Below, in pieces: positions 1-8,395 of a DNA stretch of 64,000 nucleotides (position 1 is its first letter; every line of letters begins with the position of its first letter). The stretch is from Chloroflexota bacterium (lineage in GTDB: Bacteria; Chloroflexota; Anaerolineae; B4-G1), in NCBI GenBank assembly GCA_012514315.1, contig JAAZAN010000205.1:1-64000 (forward strand), read 5' to 3'. Below the pieces are notes generated by a model that ran no database searches, was not told the origin of the DNA, and worked only from the letters and a program-made list of their open reading frames with translations. The position numbers and the translations under genes were made by a program.

Positions 1-98
1 ATCCGACGTAATCACACCGCCAACCGCACCTCGTCGGGAGCATCGACAGTATACGCTGAAAAGGGTCGCAGTCAAGCCTTTCCAGGACAAGGGTACCA

Positions 99-127
99 TT
101 GGCAGACTCCGGATTATGCGCTAGAAT
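99..127 (+). promoter_or_regulatory. Sigma-70-type promoter of the histidine kinase gene
   Basis: TTGGCA at 99-104 and TAGAAT at 122-127 are separated by 17 bp, a near-consensus arrangement. Transcription would begin near 134, about 37 nt before the GTG start at 171. Bases 1-98 hold no convincing gene or signal. Confidence 0.6.
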
Positions 128-170
128 GGCCGCTATTGGTCAGGGGTATCCCTAACGGTGAGGTCACATC

Positions 171-1427
171 GTGCAATCCACTCCGCTCACATTCGACACG
201 AAGGAGTTCCTTCGCCCACTGCTGTTCGGTCTGCCCGAAGAGGACCTGGACCTCTTGGCTCAGAAGGTGGTGATGAGGCGGTTCGAGACGGAGGCAGTCA
301 TCTGTCGTGAGGGCGAGCCAGGCGAACACGTGTACATTGTGGTGGATGGATGGGTCGGTATCTACAAGCGGGTTGATGACAGGACTGAGCGGCACATTCA
401 CACTGGTGGGCCTGGCGAGTTCTTCGGTGAGATCGCCGTACTCCGTGAAGGCGCGCGAAGCGCCACAGTGCGGGCAACTGAGCCGACTACGCTGCTGGAA
501 ATCGACAAAGATACGTTCCTCTCCATCCTGGGTCGCAGTCCGTCGCTGGGCATTCGCTTCCTGATGCACGCGACGACGCGCTGGATGGACTCCGACAGAC
601 AATCGATCGAGGCGCTCCAGCGCGCCAATCAGGAGCTGACAGGAGCGCTGCAGCGACTCGAGCGTCTGGACCGCACCAAAACCGACTTCATCCAGGTGTC
701 CGCGCACGAGCTCCGCACCCCGCTCGCCGCACTCTTGGGCTACACACAGATGATGGAGAAGCACACGACTGTCCAGGATGATCCCGAGCTACGGATGCTT
801 ATGAACGGCATCCTGACCAGCACGCAGCGGCTGCATCGGGTGTTCAACAGCATCTTAGATGCATCTCGGGTGATGAATGAAGGGCTCAAGATCTACCGCA
901 GTCCGGTCAGTATCCCCGTGATCTTCCACGGCATCCTGACTGACTACGCAACGGTGATCGACGAACGCAAGCTGACGGTCGAAATGAGTGGACTGCAGGG
1001 TCTGCCCTTCCTCTCAGCTGCGCCTGACCTGCTGACAAAGGCATTCCACTACCTGGTCAACAACGCCATCAAGTACACGCCCGATGGCGGCACGATCACC
1101 ATCACGGTCAAGACGCTGGACGACACTGAGCAGGGAGCGGCGATCGAAGTCGCCATCCGCGACACGGGAATCGGCATTGCACCGGAGGATCTGGACCTGA
1201 TATTTGAGAAGTTCTACCGTACGGGCCAGGTAGCACTCCATTCCTCGGGTGCGACCAACTTTCGCGGCGGCGGCCCTGGGCTGGGCCTAACGATCGCCCG
1301 CGGGGTGATCGAGGCTCACGGAGGCCGAATATGGGCAGAGAGTCCCGGCTACAGCGAGGCGGAATGCCCGGGAAGCACCTTCTACGTACGCCTGCCCATC
1401 ACTGCGCAGGCGTCAGTCACCTCGTGA
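171..1427 (+). CDS. Cyclic-nucleotide-binding domain histidine kinase
   Basis: This is a soluble two-component sensor kinase. Residues about 10-130 form a cyclic-nucleotide-binding (Crp-like) domain with the phosphate-binding-cassette pattern GEFFGEIAVLREGARSATV. A short coiled linker (145-170) leads to a HisKA domain with SAHELRTPLAALLGY, where His179 is the expected autophosphorylation site. The ATPase domain shows the N box (NNAIKYTPDGG), G1 (RDTGIGIAPED) and G2 (GGGPGLGLTIA). No membrane segment is visible, so the signal is probably cytoplasmic, either a nucleotide or a degenerate ligand site. The GTG start is preceded by GGTGAGG at good spacing. No response regulator gene is adjacent, so the partner must lie elsewhere. 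The family assignment is firm; the ligand is unknown. Confidence 0.9.
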   Translation: MQSTPLTFDTKEFLRPLLFGLPEEDLDLLAQKVVMRRFETEAVICREGEPGEHVYIVVDGWVGIYKRVDDRTERHIHTGGPGEFFGEIAVLREGARSATVRATEPTTLLEIDKDTFLSILGRSPSLGIRFLMHATTRWMDSDRQSIEALQRANQELTGALQRLERLDRTKTDFIQVSAHELRTPLAALLGYTQMMEKHTTVQDDPELRMLMNGILTSTQRLHRVFNSILDASRVMNEGLKIYRSPVSIPVIFHGILTDYATVIDERKLTVEMSGLQGLPFLSAAPDLLTKAFHYLVNNAIKYTPDGGTITITVKTLDDTEQGAAIEVAIRDTGIGIAPEDLDLIFEKFYRTGQVALHSSGATNFRGGGPGLGLTIARGVIEAHGGRIWAESPGYSEAECPGSTFYVRLPITAQASVTS

Positions 1428-1486
1428 GCAATCGAACGACGAAGCAACCACCATCTCGAGGCCAAGACACCTCGCTCTGCCTGAGC

Positions 1487-3085
1487 TCAGGGCATACCCA
1501 CAAGCACCATCTCTCTGGGACACTCGACCGCAAAGTCGAAGCGCACCACCTGCCGCTGGCCAGGCTGCAACTGCAGGATCCATTCGAGCTGGCCTGTCTC
1601 CGTCGCGCTACTGGGCTCTGGTTGGGACATCTCCAGTCGCACTTTGACCTCTTCGTGTCCTGATAGCGGTATCTGGTCACGCAGTATGAGCGTTGACACC
1701 ACCGACAGATGGTTTTCGACAGTGATCGCGTACCCCTGCCTCTGACGACGCCGGTCGCCAATCAGCCGCTTGTCTATCTCACGGCGGACCATCTCCCGCT
1801 TGATCTCAAACCGATCATCGGAGCCAAGGACAAGATCGATCTCTCCCTGGGGTGGAGTGAGATCCACCGCCGACTTCCCAAGGTACTCGGTTCCCACGAA
1901 GACAGCCGCCGGACCAGGCAGTAGCGTATAGGGACTGTCGTTCGGGACCCGCGCCCAACGAAACACGGCCCCAACCCGCTTGGGCGCCGCGACGTAGTCC
2001 AGCCGCGGTGCGAGCGCAAACTTAGCCACAGTCACACGGTGCTGTGCGCCGTCCGCCGCGACGCTCACTTCTCCGGGAATGATGTAGGAGACGGCCGAGC
2101 CACTGTCTGCGACTTGGGCCGTCAGCGTGCGTGCCTCCTCGACGGCAGGCACAGCCGGGACCCCTTCGAATGGTGCTACGCTAAGCACGGCATCCCCATC
2201 GTCCATCGCGGACCGCGCCGAAGCCCGCACCAGCACCGGTTCGCTGGAGGGCATCGGAACCGCCGGGCCGACGATCCACGGAGCAAGCTCGGGGACCGCC
2301 TGTGCCAATGCGGGACGCGCGGTCGAGAGGGTTAGCGCAACGCCCTCCCAGTCCTCACCAGTGCGTTGGCAAACAGCGGCATGGTACATAATGACGAGCT
2401 CGGGCGCGCCATTCGCCTCGTTCAAACGGAAGTCGTACAGCGGCTGCCACCCTGCGCCACGGATAACGTAGGACAGCTCCAGCACCAGGTCCCCGGCTGC
2501 CTGTACCTCACACTCAATGATCACGGTGCGGCGCTCGCGCCCGCCCGCGCCCTGTAGCTCCTGCAGCTCTCGTCGCAGTTTGTCGATCTTGCGTTCACGT
2601 GAACGCCGCGCCGCCGCAAGCTCCACAACCGTCGTGTTGATTGCGTCCAGGCGTTCTCGAAGCAGATCGAAGAGGTGCATCTGAGCATCGGCAGTGCTCC
2701 TCCCATAGGCAAGGCCGCGGGCATAGACCTCCGTGTGCCTCCCCAGCGATCCGACTGCAGTCCGTTCCTCCTCGAGCGTGGCTATGCGGTGATCAGCGCC
2801 CTCCTGCTCACGCTCCAGACCCTCGATCTCCCGCTCAAGCTCTCGCACCCGATCCGCCGGGGTGTCCACGTAGTGCTCACGGCGCACGTCCAGCCCTATC
2901 AGGAGAGCACGCGCCGTCCCCTCCGCTGCCACACGCACAGAGTCCACATCGATGCTGGACGGCAGATCCGTCACCTCCAGCCGGTGATGACCGGAACCTA
3001 GACTGACTGTCCCACGTCGAGTTACTTGAGCACGATCCGGAAAGACGGTTACCTGCGCAATACACGTGTCGGCAGTGCTTGTCAT
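1487..3085 (-). CDS. MuiA family protein (DUF4139/DUF4140)
   Basis: This 532-residue protein resembles the mucoidy-inhibitor A family. The N-terminal DUF4140-like part begins with the typical run 'VTVFPDRAQVTRRG' and continues into a charged coiled coil (about residues 75-185). The C-terminal DUF4139 half is beta-rich, with the characteristic 'YVIRGAGWQPLYDFRL'. The molecular role of the family is not established. The ORF track starts 22 codons early: ATG 3085 has a GGAGAGGGGGA ribosome site and overlaps the upstream stop codon as ATGA, so the gene is translationally coupled to the flavoprotein at 3082-4713. There is no signal peptide or membrane segment, so a cytoplasmic location is likely. 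The family call is confident and the function is unknown. Confidence 0.82.
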   Translation of the reverse strand: MTSTADTCIAQVTVFPDRAQVTRRGTVSLGSGHHRLEVTDLPSSIDVDSVRVAAEGTARALLIGLDVRREHYVDTPADRVRELEREIEGLEREQEGADHRIATLEEERTAVGSLGRHTEVYARGLAYGRSTADAQMHLFDLLRERLDAINTTVVELAAARRSRERKIDKLRRELQELQGAGGRERRTVIIECEVQAAGDLVLELSYVIRGAGWQPLYDFRLNEANGAPELVIMYHAAVCQRTGEDWEGVALTLSTARPALAQAVPELAPWIVGPAVPMPSSEPVLVRASARSAMDDGDAVLSVAPFEGVPAVPAVEEARTLTAQVADSGSAVSYIIPGEVSVAADGAQHRVTVAKFALAPRLDYVAAPKRVGAVFRWARVPNDSPYTLLPGPAAVFVGTEYLGKSAVDLTPPQGEIDLVLGSDDRFEIKREMVRREIDKRLIGDRRRQRQGYAITVENHLSVVSTLILRDQIPLSGHEEVKVRLEMSQPEPSSATETGQLEWILQLQPGQRQVVRFDFAVECPREMVLVGMP

Positions 3086-4713
3086 CGTCCCCCTCTCCCC
3101 CTCAAGCCGGTCAGAATCGACATCATCCGCAGTCCCAGTGCCCGCGCCCACATGCCGAGACGCACCGAGAGCCGCTCGTCCTCCGGCGCGTAGGCCTGAT
3201 CTCCCGTGATCAAGTGGAGCGCGCGCTCAACACTGTGGGGAATGATATCGCCTGCCATACCGTATCCGATGCAGTCATATCCAACCAGGTATAGGTTGTT
3301 GATCGGAGAACGGGGATCCAGCCGCTGATCACCGCTCTGTCCCATACGATGGGCCATCTCGGCCGTCCACAGGCCCGTGTAGAACATGGGCAGCTCCATC
3401 TCGGCGACGCCATCGTAGTTGGGAAAGACCTCGCGGAGCTGCTGCCGCACACGCGTCAGTTCGCGCTGGCAATTGAGCGGGCGATCCATCACCCAGAAAA
3501 CGTCGAGTATGTGCCGCCCCTCTGGGGCAAGACTCGCGTCGAAGTAGGTCGGCGCATAGCAGTTCAGGGTTGGATCCCAACCCATCGTGTGCAACAGCGA
3601 GTGATCATCATCGCCGAGCAGATTCTCCCGTGTTCCCAGCACCAGGCAGGCCACGTCGGCCGGCACGGCGGCGCGTAGCCGTGCCACGTAGTCCGCCGGA
3701 AGGTTCTGCTCACCTACCAGGGTGATCAACCGGTTGAGGCCGGCATTGTGGATCACGATGTCGGCCGATACCTCGCGGCCATCCGCCAAGCGCACACCGG
3801 TTACCCGCCCATCGGTCACCTCAATGCGATCCACACGGGTGGATGTGGCAATCCGTCCACCAAACTGATTGATCACATGCGCCAGTGCATCCACGATCGC
3901 CTTCGTCCCCCCGACTGCTGTCCCCCAGTCGGCCATGTTGCGGATCGAATCGACGATCGCACGCTTCGTCTCCATCGCCGAGAATGTGTCCACGGTCTGC
4001 GATGCGAAGCAATACGTGATGATCGTCTGGACGTAGCGCACATACTCCTCGTTGCCAGGAACATACCGCTCGATATACTCACGAGCCGTCATCTCGTCGG
4101 GGTAGACTCGCCAGGGATTGTACATATCCGCCATCCAAGCGAGCACTTGGGCCATGCCGGAGTCTCCCCCAACGATGGTCGATTGGGCCTCGTCTAGTGA
4201 CGCAAACCGACGTCCATCGCGCGTGACCACCCAGTGATCACCCATCGACCCAACGTCGTGGATCGTCACCCATTCTATGGGCGCCTCAAGACGATTGCAG
4301 AGCCGGCCAATACGGCTATTCGGCCCGGCGCAAGTCCACGCAGCCGTTGTGATTGCATATTCCTGATACATCAGATGCGTGTACTTACCCCCAATAAACG
4401 AGAGCTGCTCTAATACGAGGACACGACGACCTGCGCGCGCCAGCGCTGCAGCGGTCAACAGCCCACCGATGCCCGCCCCAATGATCACGGCGTCGTATCG
4501 TTCGCCAACCGGAGCGAGATCAATTGGCGGATCGAACCCCGAGAACACATTGTTCGGACAGGCAGCCGCACACGCGCCACACTCAGTGCAGGAGTCGGCA
4601 TCGATCTCAGGCCAGGCCTTTCGTTCAACCTGAAGCGTGATCGCCGTGTGAGGGCAGGCGATCACGCAGTAGCTGCATCCGCTGCAGCGAGCACGGTCGA
4701 CGACGATGGTCAT
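3082..4713 (-). CDS. FAD-dependent oxidoreductase with N-terminal 2[4Fe-4S] ferredoxin domain
   Basis: The first 55 residues form a bacterial ferredoxin with two CxxCxxCxxxC clusters (CSGCSYCVIACP and CTECGACAAACP). The rest is an FAD-binding amine-oxidase/phytoene-desaturase-like fold beginning YDAVIIGAGIGGLLTAAAL and ending with the second FAD contact 'NNLYLVGYDCIGYGMAGDIIPHSVE'. The fusion suggests electrons pass between ferredoxin-type clusters and FAD during a desaturation, isomerisation or reduction of a hydrophobic or polyene-like substrate. The substrate cannot be named from sequence. The start is ATG 4713 behind GGGGAGGTG, 32 codons inside the ORF-track entry. The gene lies 123 nt downstream of trmFO and overlaps the MuiA gene by 4 nt, so all three may be co-transcribed. 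A carotenoid-related role is possible but no other carotenoid gene is nearby. Confidence 0.8.
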   Translation of the reverse strand: MTIVVDRARCSGCSYCVIACPHTAITLQVERKAWPEIDADSCTECGACAAACPNNVFSGFDPPIDLAPVGERYDAVIIGAGIGGLLTAAALARAGRRVLVLEQLSFIGGKYTHLMYQEYAITTAAWTCAGPNSRIGRLCNRLEAPIEWVTIHDVGSMGDHWVVTRDGRRFASLDEAQSTIVGGDSGMAQVLAWMADMYNPWRVYPDEMTAREYIERYVPGNEEYVRYVQTIITYCFASQTVDTFSAMETKRAIVDSIRNMADWGTAVGGTKAIVDALAHVINQFGGRIATSTRVDRIEVTDGRVTGVRLADGREVSADIVIHNAGLNRLITLVGEQNLPADYVARLRAAVPADVACLVLGTRENLLGDDDHSLLHTMGWDPTLNCYAPTYFDASLAPEGRHILDVFWVMDRPLNCQRELTRVRQQLREVFPNYDGVAEMELPMFYTGLWTAEMAHRMGQSGDQRLDPRSPINNLYLVGYDCIGYGMAGDIIPHSVERALHLITGDQAYAPEDERLSVRLGMWARALGLRMMSILTGLRGRGGR

Positions 4714-4836
4714 CAGCACCTCCCCGGAACTGGGTTTGTAGTGACAGGAACATCCACCTAAGCGCTGCCTCACTGCATAGATCGTGTCTGGCGCTATCCA
4801 GCGTGACACGACTCCCGGACGACGTTGGCTATCGCT

Positions 4837-6162
4837 CTATCGGTGGCACAGAACCGCTGCCGCCAGGTGATCGAGAGCCCGCTCGCCATACGCGGCATAT
4901 CGCTGCTGTCTGCCCCGCACCGGCGGATCCAGCGGTGGAAGCAATCCGAAGTTCGCCTTCATCGGTTGAAAGCTCGTCGGATCACATCGACTGACGTAAT
5001 AACAGAGCGCCCCAAGCATCATCGTGGGTGGGAGGACAACAGGAGCCTGCCCCAACATAGTCCGGGCCGCGTTCGTCCCGGCGACCCAGCCCGTGCCAAT
5101 GCTCCCGACGTATCCTTCCACGCCCGTGATCTGACCGCCGAAGAACAGCCCGTCCACCTTTCGGAAAGCCATGGTCGGTTCAAGCAGCAGCGGTGCGTTG
5201 ATGAAGGTGTTGCGATGCATATGCCCATATCGGACGAAGCTTGCGTTCTCCAGACCAGGGATCAGCCTGAAGACACGTTCTTGTTCGCTGTAACGGAGGT
5301 TAGTCTGGAAACCTACCATATTGTACAATGATCCGGCCAGGTTGTCCTGACGCAGCTGTACCACCGCGTTTGGCCGCTTACCGGTACGAGGGTCTCGTAG
5401 GCCAACCGGGCGCAGTGGTCCAAACGCCAGCGCCTCCTCTCCTCGTGCGGCCAACACCTCGATGGGTAGGCACCCCTCAAAGAAGCGTGAATCCTCCTGC
5501 TCGAAGCTGCGCAACGCGATACGGTCAGCCGCAACCAGCTCGTTCACGAACCGTGCGTACTCGGCTGCATCCATCGGACAGTTGATGTAGTCCGCGTCGC
5601 CCTTCCCGTAGCGCGACGCACGAAAAGCCACGGTCATATCGATCGATTCGACGTCCACGATAGGCGCAAGCGCATCGTAGAAATACAGCTGGTCCTCGCC
5701 GGTGAGTCCCACCACTGCGTTCGCCAGCAAATCCGAAGTCAACGGGCCTGTGGCGATGACCGCAGGCGGCTGAGGAATCTCTCGTTGCTCCTCACGAACC
5801 ACACGGATCAAAGGGTGCTCCTCGACTCGTCGCGTGACCTCCTCGGAGAACCGCTCGCGATCGACAGCCAGCGCACCTCCAGCCGGGACTCGGGTGGCGT
5901 CGGCGCATTCCAGCACGAGCGAGCCCAAATACCTGAGCTCCGCCTTCAGCAAGCCGCCCGCCCGATCGAGCAGGTCGGAACCCAGGCTATTGGAGCACAC
6001 CAACTCGGCCAGCCGATCACTCACGTGGGCTGGCGTCGAGCGTCGAGGGCGCATCTCAACAAGCGTGACCTCCACGCCCATCTGCGCCGCCTGCCACGCC
6101 GCTTCGCAGCCTGCCAATCCTCCACCGATAACGCGCAGCTCACGGGTCAGTTGCTCAGCCAT
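4837..6162 (-). CDS. trmFO: Methylenetetrahydrofolate-tRNA-(uracil-5-)-methyltransferase
   Basis: This folate- and FAD-dependent enzyme methylates U54 in the T-loop of tRNA. The 441-residue length matches the family. The N-terminal dinucleotide-binding motif is [16 protein letters not shown], followed by the family signatures [23 protein letters not shown] and '[14 protein letters not shown]'. The C-terminal half contains '[15 protein letters not shown]', typical of GidA/TrmFO proteins. ATG 6162 is preferred over the ORF-track start because an extended -10 element lies just upstream, which would place +1 at or beside the A of this ATG. It leads a leftward cluster with the ferredoxin-flavoprotein and MuiA gene. 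Identification is very secure. Confidence 0.95.
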   Translation of the reverse strand: MAEQLTRELRVIGGGLAGCEAAWQAAQMGVEVTLVEMRPRRSTPAHVSDRLAELVCSNSLGSDLLDRAGGLLKAELRYLGSLVLECADATRVPAGGALAVDRERFSEEVTRRVEEHPLIRVVREEQREIPQPPAVIATGPLTSDLLANAVVGLTGEDQLYFYDALAPIVDVESIDMTVAFRASRYGKGDADYINCPMDAAEYARFVNELVAADRIALRSFEQEDSRFFEGCLPIEVLAARGEEALAFGPLRPVGLRDPRTGKRPNAVVQLRQDNLAGSLYNMVGFQTNLRYSEQERVFRLIPGLENASFVRYGHMHRNTFINAPLLLEPTMAFRKVDGLFFGGQITGVEGYVGSIGTGWVAGTNAARTMLGQAPVVLPPTMMLGALCYYVSRCDPTSFQPMKANFGLLPPLDPPVRGRQQRYAAYGERALDHLAAAVLCHR

Positions 6163-6168
6163 TCCTCG

Positions 6169-6177
6169 ATTGTACCA
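6169..6177 (-). promoter_or_regulatory. Extended -10 element of trmFO (predicts a leaderless mRNA)
   Basis: On the minus strand the sequence reads TGGTACAAT, a TGn-extended -10 hexamer, ending 6 nt before ATG 6162. Standard spacing puts +1 at 6162 itself. No good -35 box is seen, as is usual for extended -10 promoters. Confidence 0.5.
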
Positions 6178-6309
6178 CAGATGGCGCTCAAGCATATTCG
6201 CGGTAACATAGGTCCTGCACTAACTACTCCATCGTCTGCTCGCGTGCCGAGCTCCCATCGTGCTCGACGTTCGCTACTGACGCCCTCAGGCCCGTGCGTC
6301 GCCTCCAAT

Positions 6310-6338
6310 TTGTGCTTCAGACACCTTCCCACTATACT
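6310..6338 (+). promoter_or_regulatory. Promoter of the SGNH hydrolase operon
   Basis: TTGTGC (6310-6315), a 17-bp spacer and TATACT (6333-6338). The predicted start is near 6345, giving a leader of about 30-65 nt depending on the chosen ATG. Confidence 0.6.
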
Positions 6339-6410
6339 CTGAATGATGGAAAGTCCAGCCCAGCACACATCTGAAAGATGAGGTCCTCTGAGTACGAAGG
6401 CAGGTCACCC

Positions 6411-7253
6411 ATGAGCTCAGCACAATTCGACCAGCAGACCCGTTTCCTGATTGACTTCCAGCTTACCAGCGTACCTGCACTGGTCGGCCTCGACGTGCCC
6501 TCGCCTGCCGCAGCGAGTATATTGGGTGTACGGGAGGACGATCTGCGAACATATCTCAGTCAGGCTGAGCAGTGCGTTCGGAGCACTGCCACGGAGCTAC
6601 TCGCACAGCCGGAGCTTGCGTCGGTGATCGATCAGTGGCCCGTATCGGCCGGCGGATCAGTAATGACTGTCGGTGACTCGATCACCATCCACCGCTACGG
6701 ATACGCTGAGATCCTGCGGCGGATGTTCGCGCTTCGCCGCCCGGCTGACGAGATACATCTGGTGAACGTCGCACAATCCGGCTATACCTCGGCAGACGGT
6801 CTGCTGAACACGTACACGCAGTACCTATCCTACCAGCCCGACTGGGCTTTCATCATGTACGGCTGTAACGACTGCAAGCGTCTGGACGGCAACCGCACGC
6901 TGGTGTCCATCACCGAGTACCGCAATAACGTAGCGGACATTGTGCGCGCGTTTCAGCGCCATAGCGCAGCGCGGATCGTTCTGTTGACGCCAACCCCGGT
7001 GGTTGAGCCGATGATAGACTCCGACCCGGACTTCCAGGCCGCGCGGTTGCGATGGGACAATCGGGACCTGGCCGCTTGTGCCCAAGCTGTACAAGAACTC
7101 GGCAACGAACTGGATGTCCCAGTCATCGACACGTTCTCGGCAATCAGTAATCCGAACCCGGCAGTCTACGTTGAGGACGGTCTGCATCCCAATGCCGAGG
7201 GACAACGGATCATCTCAACCTACCTCATCCGAGCACTGATGGCGGTGTTCTGA
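6411..7253 (+). CDS. SGNH/GDSL family hydrolase
   Basis: This is a serine esterase or lipase of the SGNH fold. Block I is MTVGDSITIHRYG with the nucleophile Ser, block III is IMYGCNDCKRL (GxND), and block V is VEDGLHPNAEGQ, supplying the catalytic Asp and His. An N-terminal extension of about 85 residues precedes block I. There is no obvious signal peptide, so the enzyme is probably cytoplasmic. ATG 6411 has GGCAGG at 7 nt; the upstream in-frame ATG 6378 is also possible (291 residues). The gene is first in a rightward operon with a URO-D-like protein and an M32 carboxypeptidase. The substrate is unknown; deacetylation of a carbohydrate would fit the sugar-active genes further along. Confidence 0.8.
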   Translation: MSSAQFDQQTRFLIDFQLTSVPALVGLDVPSPAAASILGVREDDLRTYLSQAEQCVRSTATELLAQPELASVIDQWPVSAGGSVMTVGDSITIHRYGYAEILRRMFALRRPADEIHLVNVAQSGYTSADGLLNTYTQYLSYQPDWAFIMYGCNDCKRLDGNRTLVSITEYRNNVADIVRAFQRHSAARIVLLTPTPVVEPMIDSDPDFQAARLRWDNRDLAACAQAVQELGNELDVPVIDTFSAISNPNPAVYVEDGLHPNAEGQRIISTYLIRALMAVF

Positions 7254-7290
7254 TTGACGACAGCTTACCGGACTTAGGAGGCCTATCCCG

Positions 7291-8388
7291 ATGAACTCAC
7301 GACAACGCGTTCTCGCTGCGCTCACACGCAAAGAGCTTCCCGATCGAGTCCCGCTTCAGTTTGACCTGTGCCGCTCACTCCTGGATCGGTTTGGTGAGCG
7401 GTATGGGGTTCCCGTGAACTACACAACCTCATGGTACGAGGATGTTACTTACCGTATCTCTGGCAATGAGCTTCGTGTGGCAATGGGCAGCGATTGCATC
7501 GTTGTCGGAGCGAGCCTGCCACGAGGCTACACGCATCCGTCAGATGCGCACGGTAACCTAGTGAACGAGTTTGGCATGCACTTGCGTCAGGGGCCGGTCT
7601 ATATGGAGGTGATCGCTCCTCCGCCCATGGCGCACTTCACCACGGCCCAGGATGTGGTCGAGTTCGAGTTCCCCAACCCGCTGGCTGATGGCCGCTTCGA
7701 CGACGCGGAGCGCAGCATCGCGGCCTACCGTGGCGAGTACTTCATCATTGGCGACATGGAACTCACGATGTTCGACCTGATGCATCTGGCGGTCGGTATG
7801 GAGAAGCTACTGACGGATATGGCGATGGGTGCCTCCTACATCGAACCGCTGATAGACCGGTGCAAGGACTTCTCGCTCGCTATCGGTAGGAGACTGGTCG
7901 AAATGGGCGTCGACGGGATATGGGCGGGCGATGACTTCGGCGGTCAGAACGGTATGCTCATCTCGCCCCGCATGTGGCGTCGGTACTTCAGGGAACCATA
8001 TCGGCAGATCTACTCCGAGCTCAAGACAATCAACCCCTGTGTGATCATCATGCAGCACTGCGACGGGGCTGTCGCGCCAATCCTCGACGACTGGATCGAG
8101 GTCGGGCTCGAAGTCTTCAATCCCGTCCAGCCGAACGTGCCAGGCCATGATCCTTCCGATTTGAAGCGACAGTTTGGCGATCGGATGTCCTTCTGGGGTG
8201 CAATCGACCAGCAGACCCTGCTACCCTTCGGTACCCCGGCACAGATCGAGGCTGACGTCAGGGCAAAGATCGAAGTACTGGGCGCCGGCGGGGGGTACAT
8301 GGTCGCCCCAGCCCACATCATTCAGGCTGACACCTCTGTGGAGAATGTAGAGGCCTTCATCAACGCGGTGAAAACCTTCGGCAAGTAG
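7291..8388 (+). CDS. Uroporphyrinogen decarboxylase family protein (URO-D/MtaA-like)
   Basis: This 365-residue TIM-barrel protein belongs to the URO-D superfamily, which includes HemE and corrinoid methyltransferases such as MtaA and CmuA. The start has a clear AGGAGG. Typical stretches include 'MGVDGIWAGDDFGGQNGMLISP', 'IMQHCDGAVAPILDDWIEVGLEVFNPVQP' and 'DQQTLLPFGTP'. The zinc motif HxCx(n)C of MtaA is not obviously present; there is an HC pair instead. No other haem gene is near, so HemE itself is unlikely. It is probably one of the catabolic URO-D-like proteins of unknown substrate common in oligotrophic bacteria. It sits 37 nt after the SGNH gene and 7 nt before the carboxypeptidase, so the three are co-transcribed. 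Confidence 0.8.
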   Translation: MNSRQRVLAALTRKELPDRVPLQFDLCRSLLDRFGERYGVPVNYTTSWYEDVTYRISGNELRVAMGSDCIVVGASLPRGYTHPSDAHGNLVNEFGMHLRQGPVYMEVIAPPPMAHFTTAQDVVEFEFPNPLADGRFDDAERSIAAYRGEYFIIGDMELTMFDLMHLAVGMEKLLTDMAMGASYIEPLIDRCKDFSLAIGRRLVEMGVDGIWAGDDFGGQNGMLISPRMWRRYFREPYRQIYSELKTINPCVIIMQHCDGAVAPILDDWIEVGLEVFNPVQPNVPGHDPSDLKRQFGDRMSFWGAIDQQTLLPFGTPAQIEADVRAKIEVLGAGGGYMVAPAHIIQADTSVENVEAFINAVKTFGK

Positions 8389-8395
8389 GGTTTAG

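Noticed and set aside
7291-8388. Assignment of the URO-D family gene as hemE
   Set aside because: No heme biosynthesis genes are nearby and the context is catabolic; the family contains many non-HemE members.
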